The notes beneath the pieces are model-generated. The model did not search any database, was not told the origin of the DNA, and was given only the letters and a program-made list of their open reading frames with translations. From positions 54,068,882-54,132,881 of the forward strand of contig NC_077235.1 in the NCBI RefSeq assembly GCF_027887165.1: a stretch of 64,000 bases of DNA, in the 5' to 3' direction. A program made the translations under genes and the position numbers. Numbering within the stretch: position 1 is the first letter of the stretch; each line of letters starts with the position of its first letter. The DNA is from Monodelphis domestica (taxonomy: Eukaryota > Chordata > Mammalia > Didelphimorphia > Didelphidae). Of the stretch, positions 11,325 through 21,584 are shown one piece after another.

Positions 11325-11520
11325 CAGTGTGATGGAGTGGGCAAGGCACTGTGCTCAGAGGCACTGGGATCAGGAAGACATTGGTTAACCTTCTATCTCA
11401 AACATTCACTGTGTGATCTTGTGCAAATCACTTAACATCTCTGTATCTCAGTTTACTCTTTTGTAAAATAATATTCAATGCCCTTGAAGTCCCCTTTTCA
11501 CTCTAGATTTATGATTTTAT
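11325..11520 (+). repeat. MIR-type SINE
   Basis: GTGATGGAGTGGGCAAGGCA head, TGTGTGATCTTGTGCAAATC body, and tail ending in CACTCTAGATTTATGATTTT. Confidence 0.7.
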
Positions 11521-11621
11521 GACTCCCCATTTCCCCAGAATGACCCAGAACAATATCTCTAAACTTGATATCTAGTTTTTGATTGATGGTTACGATGCTT
11601 TTTGCATCAAGAACTCACATA

Positions 11622-12255
11622 AGGGACTTCTAGGTGGTTCAGTGGATAGACCTCCAGGCCTAGGGATGGTCATGGGTTCAAATCTGTGAGGAACAGTTCC
11701 TGACAAGATGGTGGACTCCTCTCATAAGTCTATATAATGGAGTAAAAAAATGGAGTTGTTTCATGTTCCTTCTTAAGTTCCATTTCCCCATAGCCACATC
11801 AGCAGTATATGACGAGTGAGCCCTTTAAGAGGCTAACAGGTGAAAATGCTTTCACTTGGATTGGTTAAAACTCGTGTGAATGATTGAGGTAACAAGTCAT
11901 TGTGAAATGCACTTTCCAATCAGCTGGCTCTCCAGACTAGATAACTGGCCAATGGTGATTTGCATTAGGGACTAGGCTAAAAGGGAGCCTATGTACTATC
12001 ATTCCTTCTACTTGCTTCCTGGTTGTAATGCCTGTTTGTGAGTGCCCATTCTCACAAGGATGAAATAAAAGAGCCTTTAATACTCTGACACAGAGTTGAA
12101 GATGATTTTTGAGTAGGTGGTAGTTTCTCTCAAAATCTGGCCTCAGACACTTCCCAGCTGTGTGACCTTGGGCAAGTCACTTCACCCCCACTGTTCTCCC
12201 TTGGAACCAAGTCATGGTATTGATTCTAAGATGGAAGGTAAGGGTTATTAAAAAA
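11622..12255 (+). repeat. SINE1-type marsupial tRNA SINE, split by an LTR
   Basis: Left part 11622-11684 carries the tRNA-like head (A-box region TTCAGTGGATAG, B-box GGGTTCAAATC). The right part resumes at 12133 with AAATCTGGCCTCAGACACTT and runs to the GATTCTAAGATGGAAGGTAA tail. The two halves fit exactly once the LTR and one copy of its 5-base duplication are set aside. Confidence 0.92.
11685..12132 (+). mobile_element. Solo LTR (ERV fossil) inside a SINE1
   Basis: A 448-base insertion begins TGTGAGGAAC and ends TTTCTCTCA (TG...CA), flanked by a perfect 5-base direct repeat AAATC (11680-11684 and 12133-12137). An AATAAA signal at about 12064 lies 70 bases before the 3' end. No internal region remains, so it is a solo LTR left by LTR-LTR recombination. 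A 5-base duplication fits ERVL-like families, but the family is unassigned. It is younger than its SINE1 host. Confidence 0.85.
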
Positions 12256-12934
12256 CAAAGAGTTTAAGTACAACGTAAATCCTTGGGAACTTTCTTTTGA
12301 GAAGGGCCCTGTTCTGGGCATACATTTGGCACAAAGCGCAACTTCTCTCCTATTCTGTAGAAGAGATTTCTCTTTTAACTAAACTAAAGGTTACCTCCCT
12401 TTCCAAGATTATTGCACATTGCTTCGCCTCAGGTGTCATGAGTTCCATCTCCTCGGACCTTCCAGCTGTTTTCCAGCTGTGCTGCTCTCTCTCTTTCCTC
12501 TGAGTATTCACAGAAACCACCCTGGAATGCTTTGTCTCTTCACATCTCCCTCTTGGAATCTTTGACTTTCTTCTGAGCACAGCCCAGCGTTACCACCTCC
12601 AGAAAGCGAGATTCTACTAGTGCCGAAGGAGCATCTCTGTTTATCTGCACTTCCAACACCACTGAGTTCTTCTTCAGAGAGTAACTCCCACCCAACCCCT
12701 TGATTAACTTGTGCTTAGCAAGAAATTTCAGGATGCCATCTGGCTTTAATTTTTTGATGATATGTTTTAATATCACCCGCATTTCCCAATATTTCTCCTC
12801 CCTCCTCCCCTCAGGGAATAACCCCTATTCAAAAGGATAAAGAAAAGGAGAGATTCACCCATTTTTGTAAGGCTAAACAGCTTGAAAAACTCTGACATTA
12901 AACAGTATTGAGTTTCATTGCTTTAACTGATTTT
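12256..12934. other. Unassigned, with an 80-codon minus-strand frame
   Basis: The minus-strand frame 12782 to 12540 (MRVILKHIIKKLKPDG...) is lysine/leucine rich. I do not recognise it, and it has no start context, splice signals or neighbouring exon. The rest shows no repeat motif I can name. Confidence 0.2.
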
Positions 12935-13065
12935 TGCCAATTTTATGGATGAGAGGTGCTATTTCAAAGTTGTTTTAATTTTTATCTCTAATTATTAGTG
13001 AGGTTGAGTGGTTTTCAAGTGGTCATTAACAATATGTTTCTCCTTTTGAAATGGTATGTTTACAG
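12935..13065 (-). mobile_element. Old L1 scrap, antisense
   Basis: TCAAAGTTGTTTTAATTTTT, then TCTCTAATTATTAGTGAGGT, is a familiar antisense L1 ORF2 section; the same section recurs at 17.0 and 20.5 kb. Confidence 0.6.
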
Positions 13066-13282
13066 ACCAAATGTGTTCCACTGAAGTCCAGACTTTAATT
13101 GTTTCTAAGTAAAAAAAATTATGATAGTATACTTGTGTCTGTCTGTCCATCCTTCCTTCCTTCTTTATTCATTCCATCCATTCTTCCATCATTCCTTCCT
13201 TCTCTTTTTCACTGTCACTTCTTTCCTCTCCATCTATGTTCCCCCTTGCTATCTTTCATTCACCTTTTGCTTCTTCCTTTGA

Positions 13283-13730
13283 TTCCTTCCTTCCTCCCTC
13301 CCTCCCTCCCTTCCTTCCTTCCTTCCTTCCTTCCTTCCTTCCTTCCTTCCTTCCTTCCTTCCTTCCTTCCTTCCTTCCTTCCTTCCTTCCTTCCTTCCTT
13401 CCTTCCTTCCTCCCTCCCTCCCTCCCTCCCTCCCTTCCTTCCTCCCTCCCTCCCTCCCTCCCTTCCTTCCTTCCTTCCTCCCTTCCTCCCTCCCTCCCTC
13501 CCTCCCTCCCTTCCTTCCTTCCTTCCTTCCTTCCTTCCTTCCTTCCTCCCTTCCTTCCTTCCTTCCTTCCTTCCTTCCTTCCTTCCTTCCTTCCTTCCTT
13601 CCTTCCTTCCTTCCTTCCTTCCTTCCTTCCTTCCTTCCTTCCTCCCTCCCTCCCTCCCTCCCTCCCTTCCTTCCTTCCTTCCTTCCTTCCTTCCTTCCTT
13701 CCTTCCTTCCTTCCTTCCTTCCTTCCTTCC
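13283..13730. repeat. (TTCC)n/(TCCC)n compound microsatellite
   Basis: 448 bases of pure pyrimidine on the plus strand. TTCC runs alternate with four blocks of CCCT at about 13409-13432, 13443-13462, 13485-13512 and 13643-13668. The apparent Pro/Ser/Leu-rich and Gly/Arg/Lys/Glu-rich frames here are artefacts of the repeat. Confidence 0.98.
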
Positions 13731-13734
13731 GATT

Positions 13735-14130
13735 TCTTTCTTCACGTAGACTTGTGCTCATACATATATGCTTATACACTATACAACTCAGATCCAAAGT
13801 ACATGCACACACAATACAAGAACAAGTGCTCATATGGGCAATTAATATACATGCTTACATATACAATACTTGCACTTATATATACATATGGTAATACCCC
13901 GAATATTCACATATGTGCACATACATCATAATTTGTGCATGTATGTACAAACACAACATACATATGTGCATATGTATCCATATAGTCATTTTGTCACCAT
14001 AAGGTTTCCTACTTATAAGAAATCAAATAAAAGTTTGGGCTAAAATATTTTACATGATTATACAAATGGATAAAGATAATTTAATTACATACATATTTAT
14101 GAATAAGAAGTCATAGATGAGAATATTTAA
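13735..14130. repeat. AT-rich, (CATA)-like degenerate low-complexity DNA
   Basis: Alternating words such as ACATACATATATGC, ACATATGTGCACATACAT and ATGTATGTACAAACAC to about 13990, then plain AT-rich sequence. Likely a decayed (TG/CATA)n tract. Confidence 0.5.
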
Positions 14131-14949
14131 TACAAATTAGAATATATCATAAAACTGTGTGTGTCTAAACAAACACATAGGTAAGTTATACGTATAGGCT
14201 CCATGTGCATATATATTTAGATTTTGATTTATAACACACTCTTCTCTCAGGAGGGGGCTTAAGAGTGGAAGCCCCTGGTTCTTTGTCCAAGGACTCCCCA
14301 TCGGTTCAGTTAGCGAAGGCATGGGTGAGGTGTAAAGAGATCAGAGGAGATGCCTCTTCCTAGATCTGACAACCCCAGGAGTTGAACCAGGCTCTGGGTT
14401 CTAGTCAGGTAGAGGAGAGCCCTGATAGAGATCTCTGATAGAGAAGCTTCCTTCTGCCATTTAGGGATCATTTAGGGTTTGGATTTGGAGGTTTTTGATG
14501 CTTGGAAGCTTGCTAGGCCTAGTGAACACTGGACGTGGGAAAAGGCCTCAGTAACTTGGAGCTCCTTAATCCAAAGAGAAAGAAATGAGGTGGTCAAGGA
14601 TCTGTATTTGGGGCCCTGAGGGAGTATGGGAGGCCAGTTCTGAGGACTGAAGGTACCAGATTCTTCAAGACTTCATAGGAAGTGTCTAGAAAAGTTCATC
14701 TCTCTTTTTCTAGGACATTTTTTTCTAGTCATCATCTAGTTGTTAGTTAGTTGCCTCTCCCCACCATAGTGGTTATTATTATTACTATCATTTCCTGTAA
14801 TTTTATATTTTGTATTTCATATTATCTTTTCCCATAGTATTATTATAATTTCCATGGTAATCTGGCTTTCTTACCTCTCTACTCTTCTCCTTTGTTTTTT
14901 TTTCTTTTTCCCCTTCTTTTTCTTCTAACACAACCAATTACCATTAGGG
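14131..14949. other. Unassigned interval
   Basis: No repeat or coding motif recognised. A T-rich run lies at 14885-14930 just before the triplet tract. Confidence 0.25.
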
Positions 14950-15235
14950 TCATAGTCACAAAGACCACCACTATGGAAAAAACACCAACACAACCACCAC
15001 CAGTACAGACCATGACGACTCTGGCCACTACTACTTTTGCTATTACAACCACCATAACCATTTCTACCACTTCGATTATAATTTTGAACTCTAATTCCAT
15101 TACAACTACTACATCAACCACTACTCTAACAACCATTACCCTGACAACGAATTCTCTGTGACTGCTTATGCTACTCTAATGGCTATTTCTACAATGAATT
15201 CAAGCAACCACTATTGCTAGCCATTTCTTTGGTGA
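14950..15235 (+). repeat. Degenerate ACC/ACT-type triplet tract
   Basis: ACCACC, ACTACT, ACAACC and similar triplets dominate, so one plus-strand frame (14892-15161) is threonine-rich (TTTTSTTTLTTITLTTNSL). No trace of a protein family is present; a decayed triplet microsatellite explains it. Confidence 0.6.
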
Positions 15236-15284
15236 TTTGAGGTTAATAGTTTTGTGAGGAACATGATACAAACATTAAAATTGC

Positions 15285-15415
15285 TGTTTGGAAGATCAGA
15301 GAAATGAAGCTCAGAGATTTGAGAAATGACTCACCCATGGTCATACATGGAAATTGGGTCTCCTGACTCCAAGCCTGTGCTCCTTCTACTTCACCAAATG
15401 TACACTACTAAAGTG
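15285..15415 (-). repeat. MIR-type SINE, antisense
   Basis: AATGACTCACCCATGGTCAT, then GGGTCTCCTGACTCCAAGCC, is the antisense body and head. It ends where the pyrimidine tract starts. Confidence 0.6.
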
Positions 15416-15426
15416 GTAGCAGGGGT

Positions 15427-15428
15427 CT

Positions 15429-15507
<79 letters not shown>

Positions 15508-15638
15508 CTCTTTCTCTCTTTCTCTCTTTCTCTCTTTCTCTCTTTCTCTCTTTCTCTCTTTCTCTCTTTCTCTCTTTCTCTCTTTCTCTCTTTCTCTCTT
15601 TCTCTCTTTCTCTCTTTCTCTCTTTCTCTCTTTCTCTC

Positions 15639-15707
<69 letters not shown>

Positions 15708-16360
15708 TTCTCTCTTTCTCTCTTTCTCTCTTTCTCTCTTTCTCCCTTTCTCCCTTTCTCCCTTTCTCCCTCCCTTTCTTTCTCCCTTTCTTTCTCTCTT
15801 TCTTCCTTTCTCCCTTTCTCCCTTTCTCCCTCCCTTCCTCCCTTTCTTCCTCCCTCCCCTCTCTCCTTCCCTTTCTACCTTTTTCTTTCCTTCTTTCCTT
15901 CCTTCTTTCCCTCCCTCCCACATTCCTTCCTCTTTTCCATCCTTGTTTCTGTCCTTTATTTCTTCGATATTTACTTCCCTCCCACATTCCTTCCTACTTA
16001 CTTTTCATACTTTGTTCCTTTGTTTGTTCTTTCATTTTATCCTTCTGTCCTTCTTTATTTCCCTCCCATAAGTCTTTGTTATTTCATTCATTAATTCTTT
16101 CATTTGTTCCTTCTTTCTTTCTGTCCTTCCTTCCATCCTTGCCTTTTTCCATCTTTCATTCCTTCTATCCTTCCTTCCCTTCCACATTCTTTCCTTTTTC
16201 TTCCTTCATTTGTTTATTCCTTCTCTCCTTCCATCTTTACTTCCCTCCCAAGTTCCTTCATTCTTTCCTTCCTTCCTTCTTTCCTCTCTCTGTTTTTCTC
16301 CTTCCTTTTCTTTCCACCTTCTCCCCCTCTTCCTATATCCTTTCTTCTTTGTTCTCTTCC
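15427..16360. repeat. 0.9-kb polypyrimidine tract with (TTTC)n, (TTTCTCTC)n and (CT)n zones
   Basis: In order: (TTTC)n at 15430-15500, a regular 8-base unit TTTCTCTC repeated about 19 times to 15650, (CT)n to about 15700, the 8-base unit again, then TTTCTCCC and increasingly degenerate pyrimidine DNA to 16360. The 345-codon plus-strand frame across it is an artefact. Confidence 0.95.
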
Positions 16361-16419
16361 TGAGTGAGAGATGGTTATCTTGGGGTATAAAATTTTATAT
16401 CTCTTTGTCTATGTATGGG

Positions 16420-16495
16420 CAGAGGTCTCTCTATGTAGACATGGCCAATGTGGGAATATGTTTTGCTTGACAACACATGCTTGTAGCAAGGGTTA
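16420..16495 (+). mobile_element. LINE 3'-UTR scrap
   Basis: GACATGGCCAATGTGGGAAT followed by ATGTTTTGCTTGAC matches a 3'-end type common in marsupial L1s; a second copy may be at 18.77 kb. Confidence 0.4.
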
Positions 16496-16579
16496 GGTAG
16501 TTCACTTCACCATAGATCCCTGAAATCATAGTTCAATGTTACATTGACCAAGATTCTTAAACCTTTCAAAGTTTTGCTC

Positions 16580-18140
16580 TGACAGTATTATAATTATAAT
16601 TATTATTATCATTGTATATATTGTTTTTGTGATTCTATGTCATTTCACTCAAGTGTTCCCAGGTTTTTGAAAGAATCTTCAATTTCTTATAATAGAAAAT
16701 TGATTCACTACATTTATATACTATAATTTGTTCAGCTATTCCTCAGTTGATGGGCATCCCATTAGTTTCTACCTCTGTCAACACAGAAAGAGCTAGTGTC
16801 ATTATTTTTGTATATATGGTCCTGTTTCATCTTTCTTCGATCTCTTTGAAGTACAGACCTAGTGATGATATTACCAAATCAAAGGAAATACACTGTTTGG
16901 CAATTTTTTGGGCTTAGTTCCAAATAGTTTTCCAAAAAAATCAAGAATAATTCTTAGCTCCACAAAAAAGGGCATTAATGTTATTTTTTTCTCTTTACCT
17001 CTCTAATATTTATCCTTTCCTTTTTTAAACTCCATTAATTTGGTGACTATAAGATTGAACCTCAGAATTGCTTTAACTTGTATTTTTCTAATTATCAGAG
17101 ATTTTTTATATCATTGTCTATACTTTGAATTTCTTCTTTAAAAAAACTGCATGTTCAAAATGTGAAGACTGGATTTAGCTATCTCCTGATTTGTAACAAT
17201 GAAGATGCTTATTCTAATAAAATCTGGGATGTCTTGGGAAACTTTGTATTACTCTACCCTACTTTGCATTACTCCACCCTACTTTGTCTAACAAAATCAG
17301 GAATGTCTGTAGCCATGCTGGAGGATTGAGTTTTAAGAGGGTGGCCTTTGATAGAGAAATTGACAAATCAGAAACAGCTGACAGACCTCTGGGCTGTCCT
17401 AAGTCAAATTTAGGCTACCATTGGTGCAGAGGAGACACAGGAAAGTGAGGTAGAATTGTCTAGGTTTTTTCTCGAGGCTTCCTCTCATCGGTCTTTTTTC
17501 CCGGTGAGGTGGCTCTGGCTGGCAGTGTGCTAAGCGTTCCAACATCTTGGCATGGTGGCAGCTATTTGTCTGGGTTTTGGTGGTGAGTTTGCCCTTGAGC
17601 TAATTCAGGTTCAGGTATTTTGGCTGAGCCCTCTTGGAGTTCAGGCTGATTGCTTCCTCCTTTACTCTCCAAAACTTTATCTTCCTAGAGCCTCTAATCA
17701 TCCCCCCTGGCACAAGCCAGGCGGGAGAAATCCCACACCCTTTTCTTCTCCCTTCTTAATTTCTTTCCACTATATTAATTAAATCACCATTAATTTCAAG
17801 CTGACTTGGGTATTTTTTTTTATTTGGGATATCCCATGGTGACCAATAAATAATATAGTTTAGGTCACAATGCTAAAATTATCCTTTACAATACCCTTTG
17901 CCTAATTTGATATAATGAGGAATAGCTTTTATTCTCAGAATTTGAATAGGTTCTTTATATATCTTGGAACTTAGATCCTTATCAGAGAAACTTGTGGCAA
18001 AGATTTCCCCCCACCTAACTTCTACATTACTAAGTTATGCTATATTTGTTTTGCTTGTGCAAGAGATTTTAAAATTTTATGTAAACAAAATTGTCCATCT
18101 CACTCTTGTTCAATCCTCTTTAACCCTTGTTCACCATAGG
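16580..18140 (-). mobile_element. Old L1, antisense 3' half, split by an LTR
   Basis: Left part to 17160 contains CTATTCCTCAGTTGATGGGC (antisense CPSIGEW region) and CTTTTTTAAACTCCATTAAT. The right part from 17891 continues with ATCCTTATCAGAGAAACTTG and AATTGTCCATCTCACTC. Order and orientation agree across the insertion, so one L1 was interrupted. No intact frame remains. Confidence 0.8.
17161..17890 (+). mobile_element. Solo LTR, ERV family shared with the 36.8-kb copy
   Basis: 730-base element starting TGTGAAGACTGG and ending ATTATCCTTTACA (TG...CA; ends are inverted repeats TGTGAAG/CTTTACA apart from one base). It lies inside an antisense L1 with no internal retroviral sequence beside it. 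It shares its first 90 and last 130 bases with the antisense copy at 36765-37600. The 4 flanking bases do not match perfectly, suggesting an old insertion. Confidence 0.78.
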
Positions 18141-18769
18141 AACCTTCCAGCTCTGCTTTAAAATTTGAAAATGTTCAAAAACCTTATTGATATGTTTTGC
18201 TTTCATATCATACACATTTCCAGATATATCCCAGCTGATTCTTGCTCTGTAACAATAACAGCAAAAGAGGTAAAATTGATGAATATTATATATGAAATTC
18301 AGTATTAATATCCTCTTAGACCCCAGAAAAAGAACATGTTGAAATTCCTTATTTCTTTTATGGGTGAAAGATTGATCATTAAAATAATAAAATCTCCAAT
18401 ATAACTTTATTGTTCTTTTTATATTTCTTGCACATATTCTCCTAGTTTTGTTTGCTTCTCACTTTACCAGTTGATATCAATCTTCCAATGTTTCTTGAAT
18501 TTTTCCTAGTTGTTTCTTATGGCACAAACACATTCTGTTCCATTCATGCCCCACAGTTTATTTTGGATCTGATATTTAAATAAGTTTTGTTCCAAGAGAT
18601 TTAAGAATATGGATTCAAATCATAGAATGCAGTGGTCCTAGAAGAGTCATGGCTATATGTGACCCAAAGAGTAACGGGCATATTTTTTCAAGTATATATA
18701 GTCTGAAGCATATTATTCACAAATTATAATTTCTATAAAAAAGATTGCATCAAAAAGTCCCTAAAGATG
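18141..18769. other. AT-rich unassigned interval
   Basis: No motif I can name. It may include further decayed L1, because T-rich antisense-like text continues (for example CTAGTTGTTTCTTATGGCAC near 18505). Confidence 0.25.
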
Positions 18770-18920
18770 CAGAATTAGACAAACATTTTTAGTCATGGCT
18801 GATGAGGAATTTTGTTTCACTTGATCATGGATAACTTTAGGATTGTTTTTTTTTTCTTTTTTTTTCCTAAGGTAGAAGTGGAGGAGAAGAGGTAAATGTT
18901 CAATAATTGATAATAAATCA
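18770..18920 (+). mobile_element. LINE 3' end scrap
   Basis: GAGGAATTTTGTTTCACTTG, a long T run at 18847-18867 and a purine-rich GTGGAGGAGAAGAGGTAAAT tail resemble the marsupial L1 3'-UTR type. Low similarity. Confidence 0.35.
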
Positions 18921-19304
18921 CAGTTATAACTAGGAAAAAGAGGTTGGCCAACTAGGTAAATGGGGGGATAACAGCCCACCAATGCTATGGATCTCTATGG
19001 AATTTTAAAAAGGCTTCTAGCAGATAAGGCAGGCTCCTATGAAGAATATATGTTAAGATGTGGGTAAGAACTACATAATACCATGATGCAGGAAGAGGTT
19101 ACAACCTGAACCAATGGAAGGACTGGCCACATTGATGAAGACACATGTTCATCAGAGTATCCCAAAGAAGAAGCTTGATGATACTTCTATTTGTGTAATG
19201 CGTTGTGGCTACTAATCACTTTCAGATTCACTGGAACATTCAATAATGGAGATTATTCATTTCTATTGCATTTGAAGTACCATGTATTATTCTGCTATCA
19301 CATA
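18921..19304. other. Unassigned interval
   Basis: No repeat or coding signal that I can identify with confidence. Confidence 0.25.
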
Positions 19305-19492
19305 GTATCATAGATTTAGAGTTAGAAGGACCTTAAAGCCACTTCTATCCCTTTGTGGCTGAGGAAACTGAAGCATCGAGAGCATGAGTATCTTGCTCAG
19401 GGCCACCCAGCCAGAAAATGTCTGAGGCAGGGTTTGAACTCAGGTCTTCCTGACTCCCAATATAACTTCTTCTCTGTCCATTATGCCATAAT
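19305..19492 (-). repeat. MIR-related SINE, antisense, near full length
   Basis: ATCATAGATTTAGAGTTAGA tail, TGGCTGAGGAAACTGAAGCA body and GGTTTGAACTCAGGTCTTCC head in antisense order. Confidence 0.8.
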
Positions 19493-19513
19493 GTCTCTCA
19501 ATTCTTGATGCTT

Positions 19514-19579
19514 AACGTTTTCGAAATGGCATGGGCATGGGGGGTATCTAACGTTTTCGAAATGGCATGGGGGGTATCT
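19514..19579. repeat. Two-copy tandem duplication with CpGs
   Basis: Unit one (36 bases, 19514-19549) and unit two (30 bases, 19550-19579) both begin AACGTTTTCGAAATGGCATG and end GGGTATCT. Unit one has an extra CATGGG. The identity of the two copies implies a fairly recent duplication. Confidence 0.9.
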
Positions 19580-19689
19580 AAAAGAGGACAGTCAAAATGA
19601 CGGAGTGTCTCAAGATCAAAATAAATGACGATTATTCGAAGGAATGGAGAATATTTCATCTAGGGCAGAAAAGACTTGAGCAGGAAATG

Positions 19690-19795
19690 ATCAGTGAACA
19701 ATCATTTCTTAAGCATTGGACGTTGTGCTAGGTGCTGGGGATACAAAGACAAAAATTCCGAATCTTTGACTTCAGGGACCTTAGTTTCTATTCTT
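19690..19795 (+). repeat. Ancient unclassified mammalian repeat, 5' scrap
   Basis: GTGCTAGGTGCTGGGGATAC followed by AAAGACAAAAATTCCG resembles the 'gcactgtgctaggtgctggggatacaaa' repeat also seen at 26.2 and 45.1 kb. Confidence 0.5.
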
Positions 19796-21150
19796 TTAAA
19801 ATTATTTATTTCTTCATACGTCCCTTCCACACTGCCTCTCTCCCTTCTACCAATGTGCAAAAGACATAACAACAAAAAACTCAAACCCCAAAGAAGCAAA
19901 AAATAAAGCCCCCCACCCCCATACGTAGTTACCTAACACAGCAAAATAAAATTCCCTTGTTGGCCATATCCAAAAAGTTTGTCTCTCTGAATTCTAAGTT
20001 CATTTAAGAGAGATAAATATTTATTCTTTTGTCTACCATTTTGGACCTCTTTTTTTTAATCATTGCTTTGATCACAGTTCAAAAGTCTTTCAAAGTTTTC
20101 TCTAAAATGTTGTCATAATGGAAATTATTCTCCTAGTTATGCTCACTTGGCTTTGCATCCATTCACAAAAGAACCCAACATTTCCTCTGAAACTGTTCAT
20201 TTAATTATTTCCTATGGCACATGAACATTCTATTATGTTTATATATCATAATTTGTTTGGTCTTTCCCAAACTTTTGGAGCTTCCCTTTAGTTTCTAATT
20301 GGAGGCTAAGGTGAAGAGCTGTTAAAACATTCTTGTATAGTCGTTTTCCCTTTCTTTGACTTCTTTGCAGTATTAGAGCAGAAGTGGTAGTGTGGGATTA
20401 AAGGGTATTTTAGTGACTTTTGGACCCTAGTTCCAAATTGCTTTTCAGAATGGTTTGGATCATCTCTTAGCTCCACCAAAAGTGCATTATGTGCCAGTTT
20501 TCTCTCAGTTCCTCCATTTGACATTTTCCTCTTTTGTCATCTTTGTCAGTCTGATAGGTATGAAGTAGAACCACAAATTTGCTTTATTTTGCATTTGTCC
20601 AATTAGGAGTGTTTTAGAGCATTTTTATATTTTTATATGGTTTGTTAATAGCTTAGATTATTATTAGAAAAATGTGTTTATATCTTTGATCATTTGTCTT
20701 TTGGGGAATGATTCTTGGCCTTAAAATTTTGAATCAATTTCTTATATGCCTCTTTCAGAGAATTTCAGTGCAAAGATTTTTCTCTAGTTTCAGTATTTTG
20801 ACATTATATTTCTTTGTATAAAACTTTTAAATTGTATATAATTTATTGCATATAATCAAAATTATCCATTTAATCTTAGCCATAAATTCTTTCCCTACCT
20901 GTAGATTTGAAAGGCAATTTCTTCCCTGCTTCTCTAATTTGTTTATGATATAATTAAAAATATATAGATTGTATATCTATTGGGAATGTAGCTTAGTGTA
21001 TTATGTGAATTGTTGATTAATTTCTACAAACTGTTGTCCAATTTTCCCATCAATTTTTGTCTAAGAGTGAGTCCTTCATCCAGGAATAAGGATTTGGGGG
21101 TTATCCATTTGTTTACTTCTTTATATTAGGTACCTTATCTGTTCTACTGA
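19796..21150 (-). mobile_element. Old L1, antisense 3' portion
   Basis: Antisense landmarks run in order: the 3'-UTR-like left end (19800-20000), GGCTTTGCATCCATTCACAA, GCATTTGTCCAATTAGGAGT, CAATTTCTTATATGCCTC, and GGTACCTTATCTGTTCTACT near 21130. It ends at a short CTCTGT run where SINE fragments follow. Highly diverged. Confidence 0.8.
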
Positions 21151-21181
21151 TCTCTCTGTCTGTGTCTCTGTCTCTGTCCAC

Positions 21182-21217
21182 AGTATTAATTCTAAGATGG
21201 AAAGTAAGGGTTTAAAA
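21182..21217 (+). repeat. SINE1 tail fragment
   Basis: TATTAATTCTAAGATGGAAA then GTAAGGGTTTAAAAAAA is only the last 35 or so bases of a SINE1, sense, directly followed by an antisense SINE1 (tail to tail). Confidence 0.7.
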
Positions 21218-21225
21218 AAATAAAA

Positions 21226-21392
21226 TTGATACCATGTATTGGTTTCAAGGCAGAAGAGCAGTGAGCTAGGCAATGGGGGTTAAATGACTTGCCCAGGGTC
21301 AAACAGCTAAGAAGAATCTGAGCTCAGATGTGAACCCAGACCTACTGTCCCTAAGCTTGACTCTCAATCTATTGAACCACCTAGCTGCCCCT
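21226..21392 (-). repeat. SINE1, antisense
   Basis: TTGGTTTCAAGGCAGAAGAG, TGACTTGCCCAGGGTC and ACCACCTAGCTGCCCC give the antisense body and head. Confidence 0.88.
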
Positions 21393-21584
21393 GCCTCTGA
21401 TCTTAACGAAAAAACTTGCCTAACTTTTCTCTATGACATATAATGTTTGTTCTTGGATTTATATTAATGTTACTGATTTTGTATAGAAAGGTGCATTTCC
21501 CCCCTATTTTAGTCATTCCTTTAATTTTCACAGTTTCTACTTTGTTGTTTGGTTGGGGTTTCTTGGTTTGTTGTTGCTCAAGTT

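Noticed and set aside
12540-12782. 80-codon minus frame rich in Lys/Leu
   Set aside because: Not recognisable; length is within chance. Kept only as a note in the interval entry.
13099-13931. Long Pro/Ser/Leu-rich and Gly/Arg/Lys/Glu-rich frames
   Set aside because: Entirely produced by (TTCC)n/(TCCC)n; both strands and several frames are open at once, as expected of a tetranucleotide repeat without stop codons.
15326-16363. 345-codon forward frame and matching 198-codon reverse frame
   Set aside because: Translation of the polypyrimidine tract; low-complexity Ser/Leu/Phe or Arg/Glu/Lys only.
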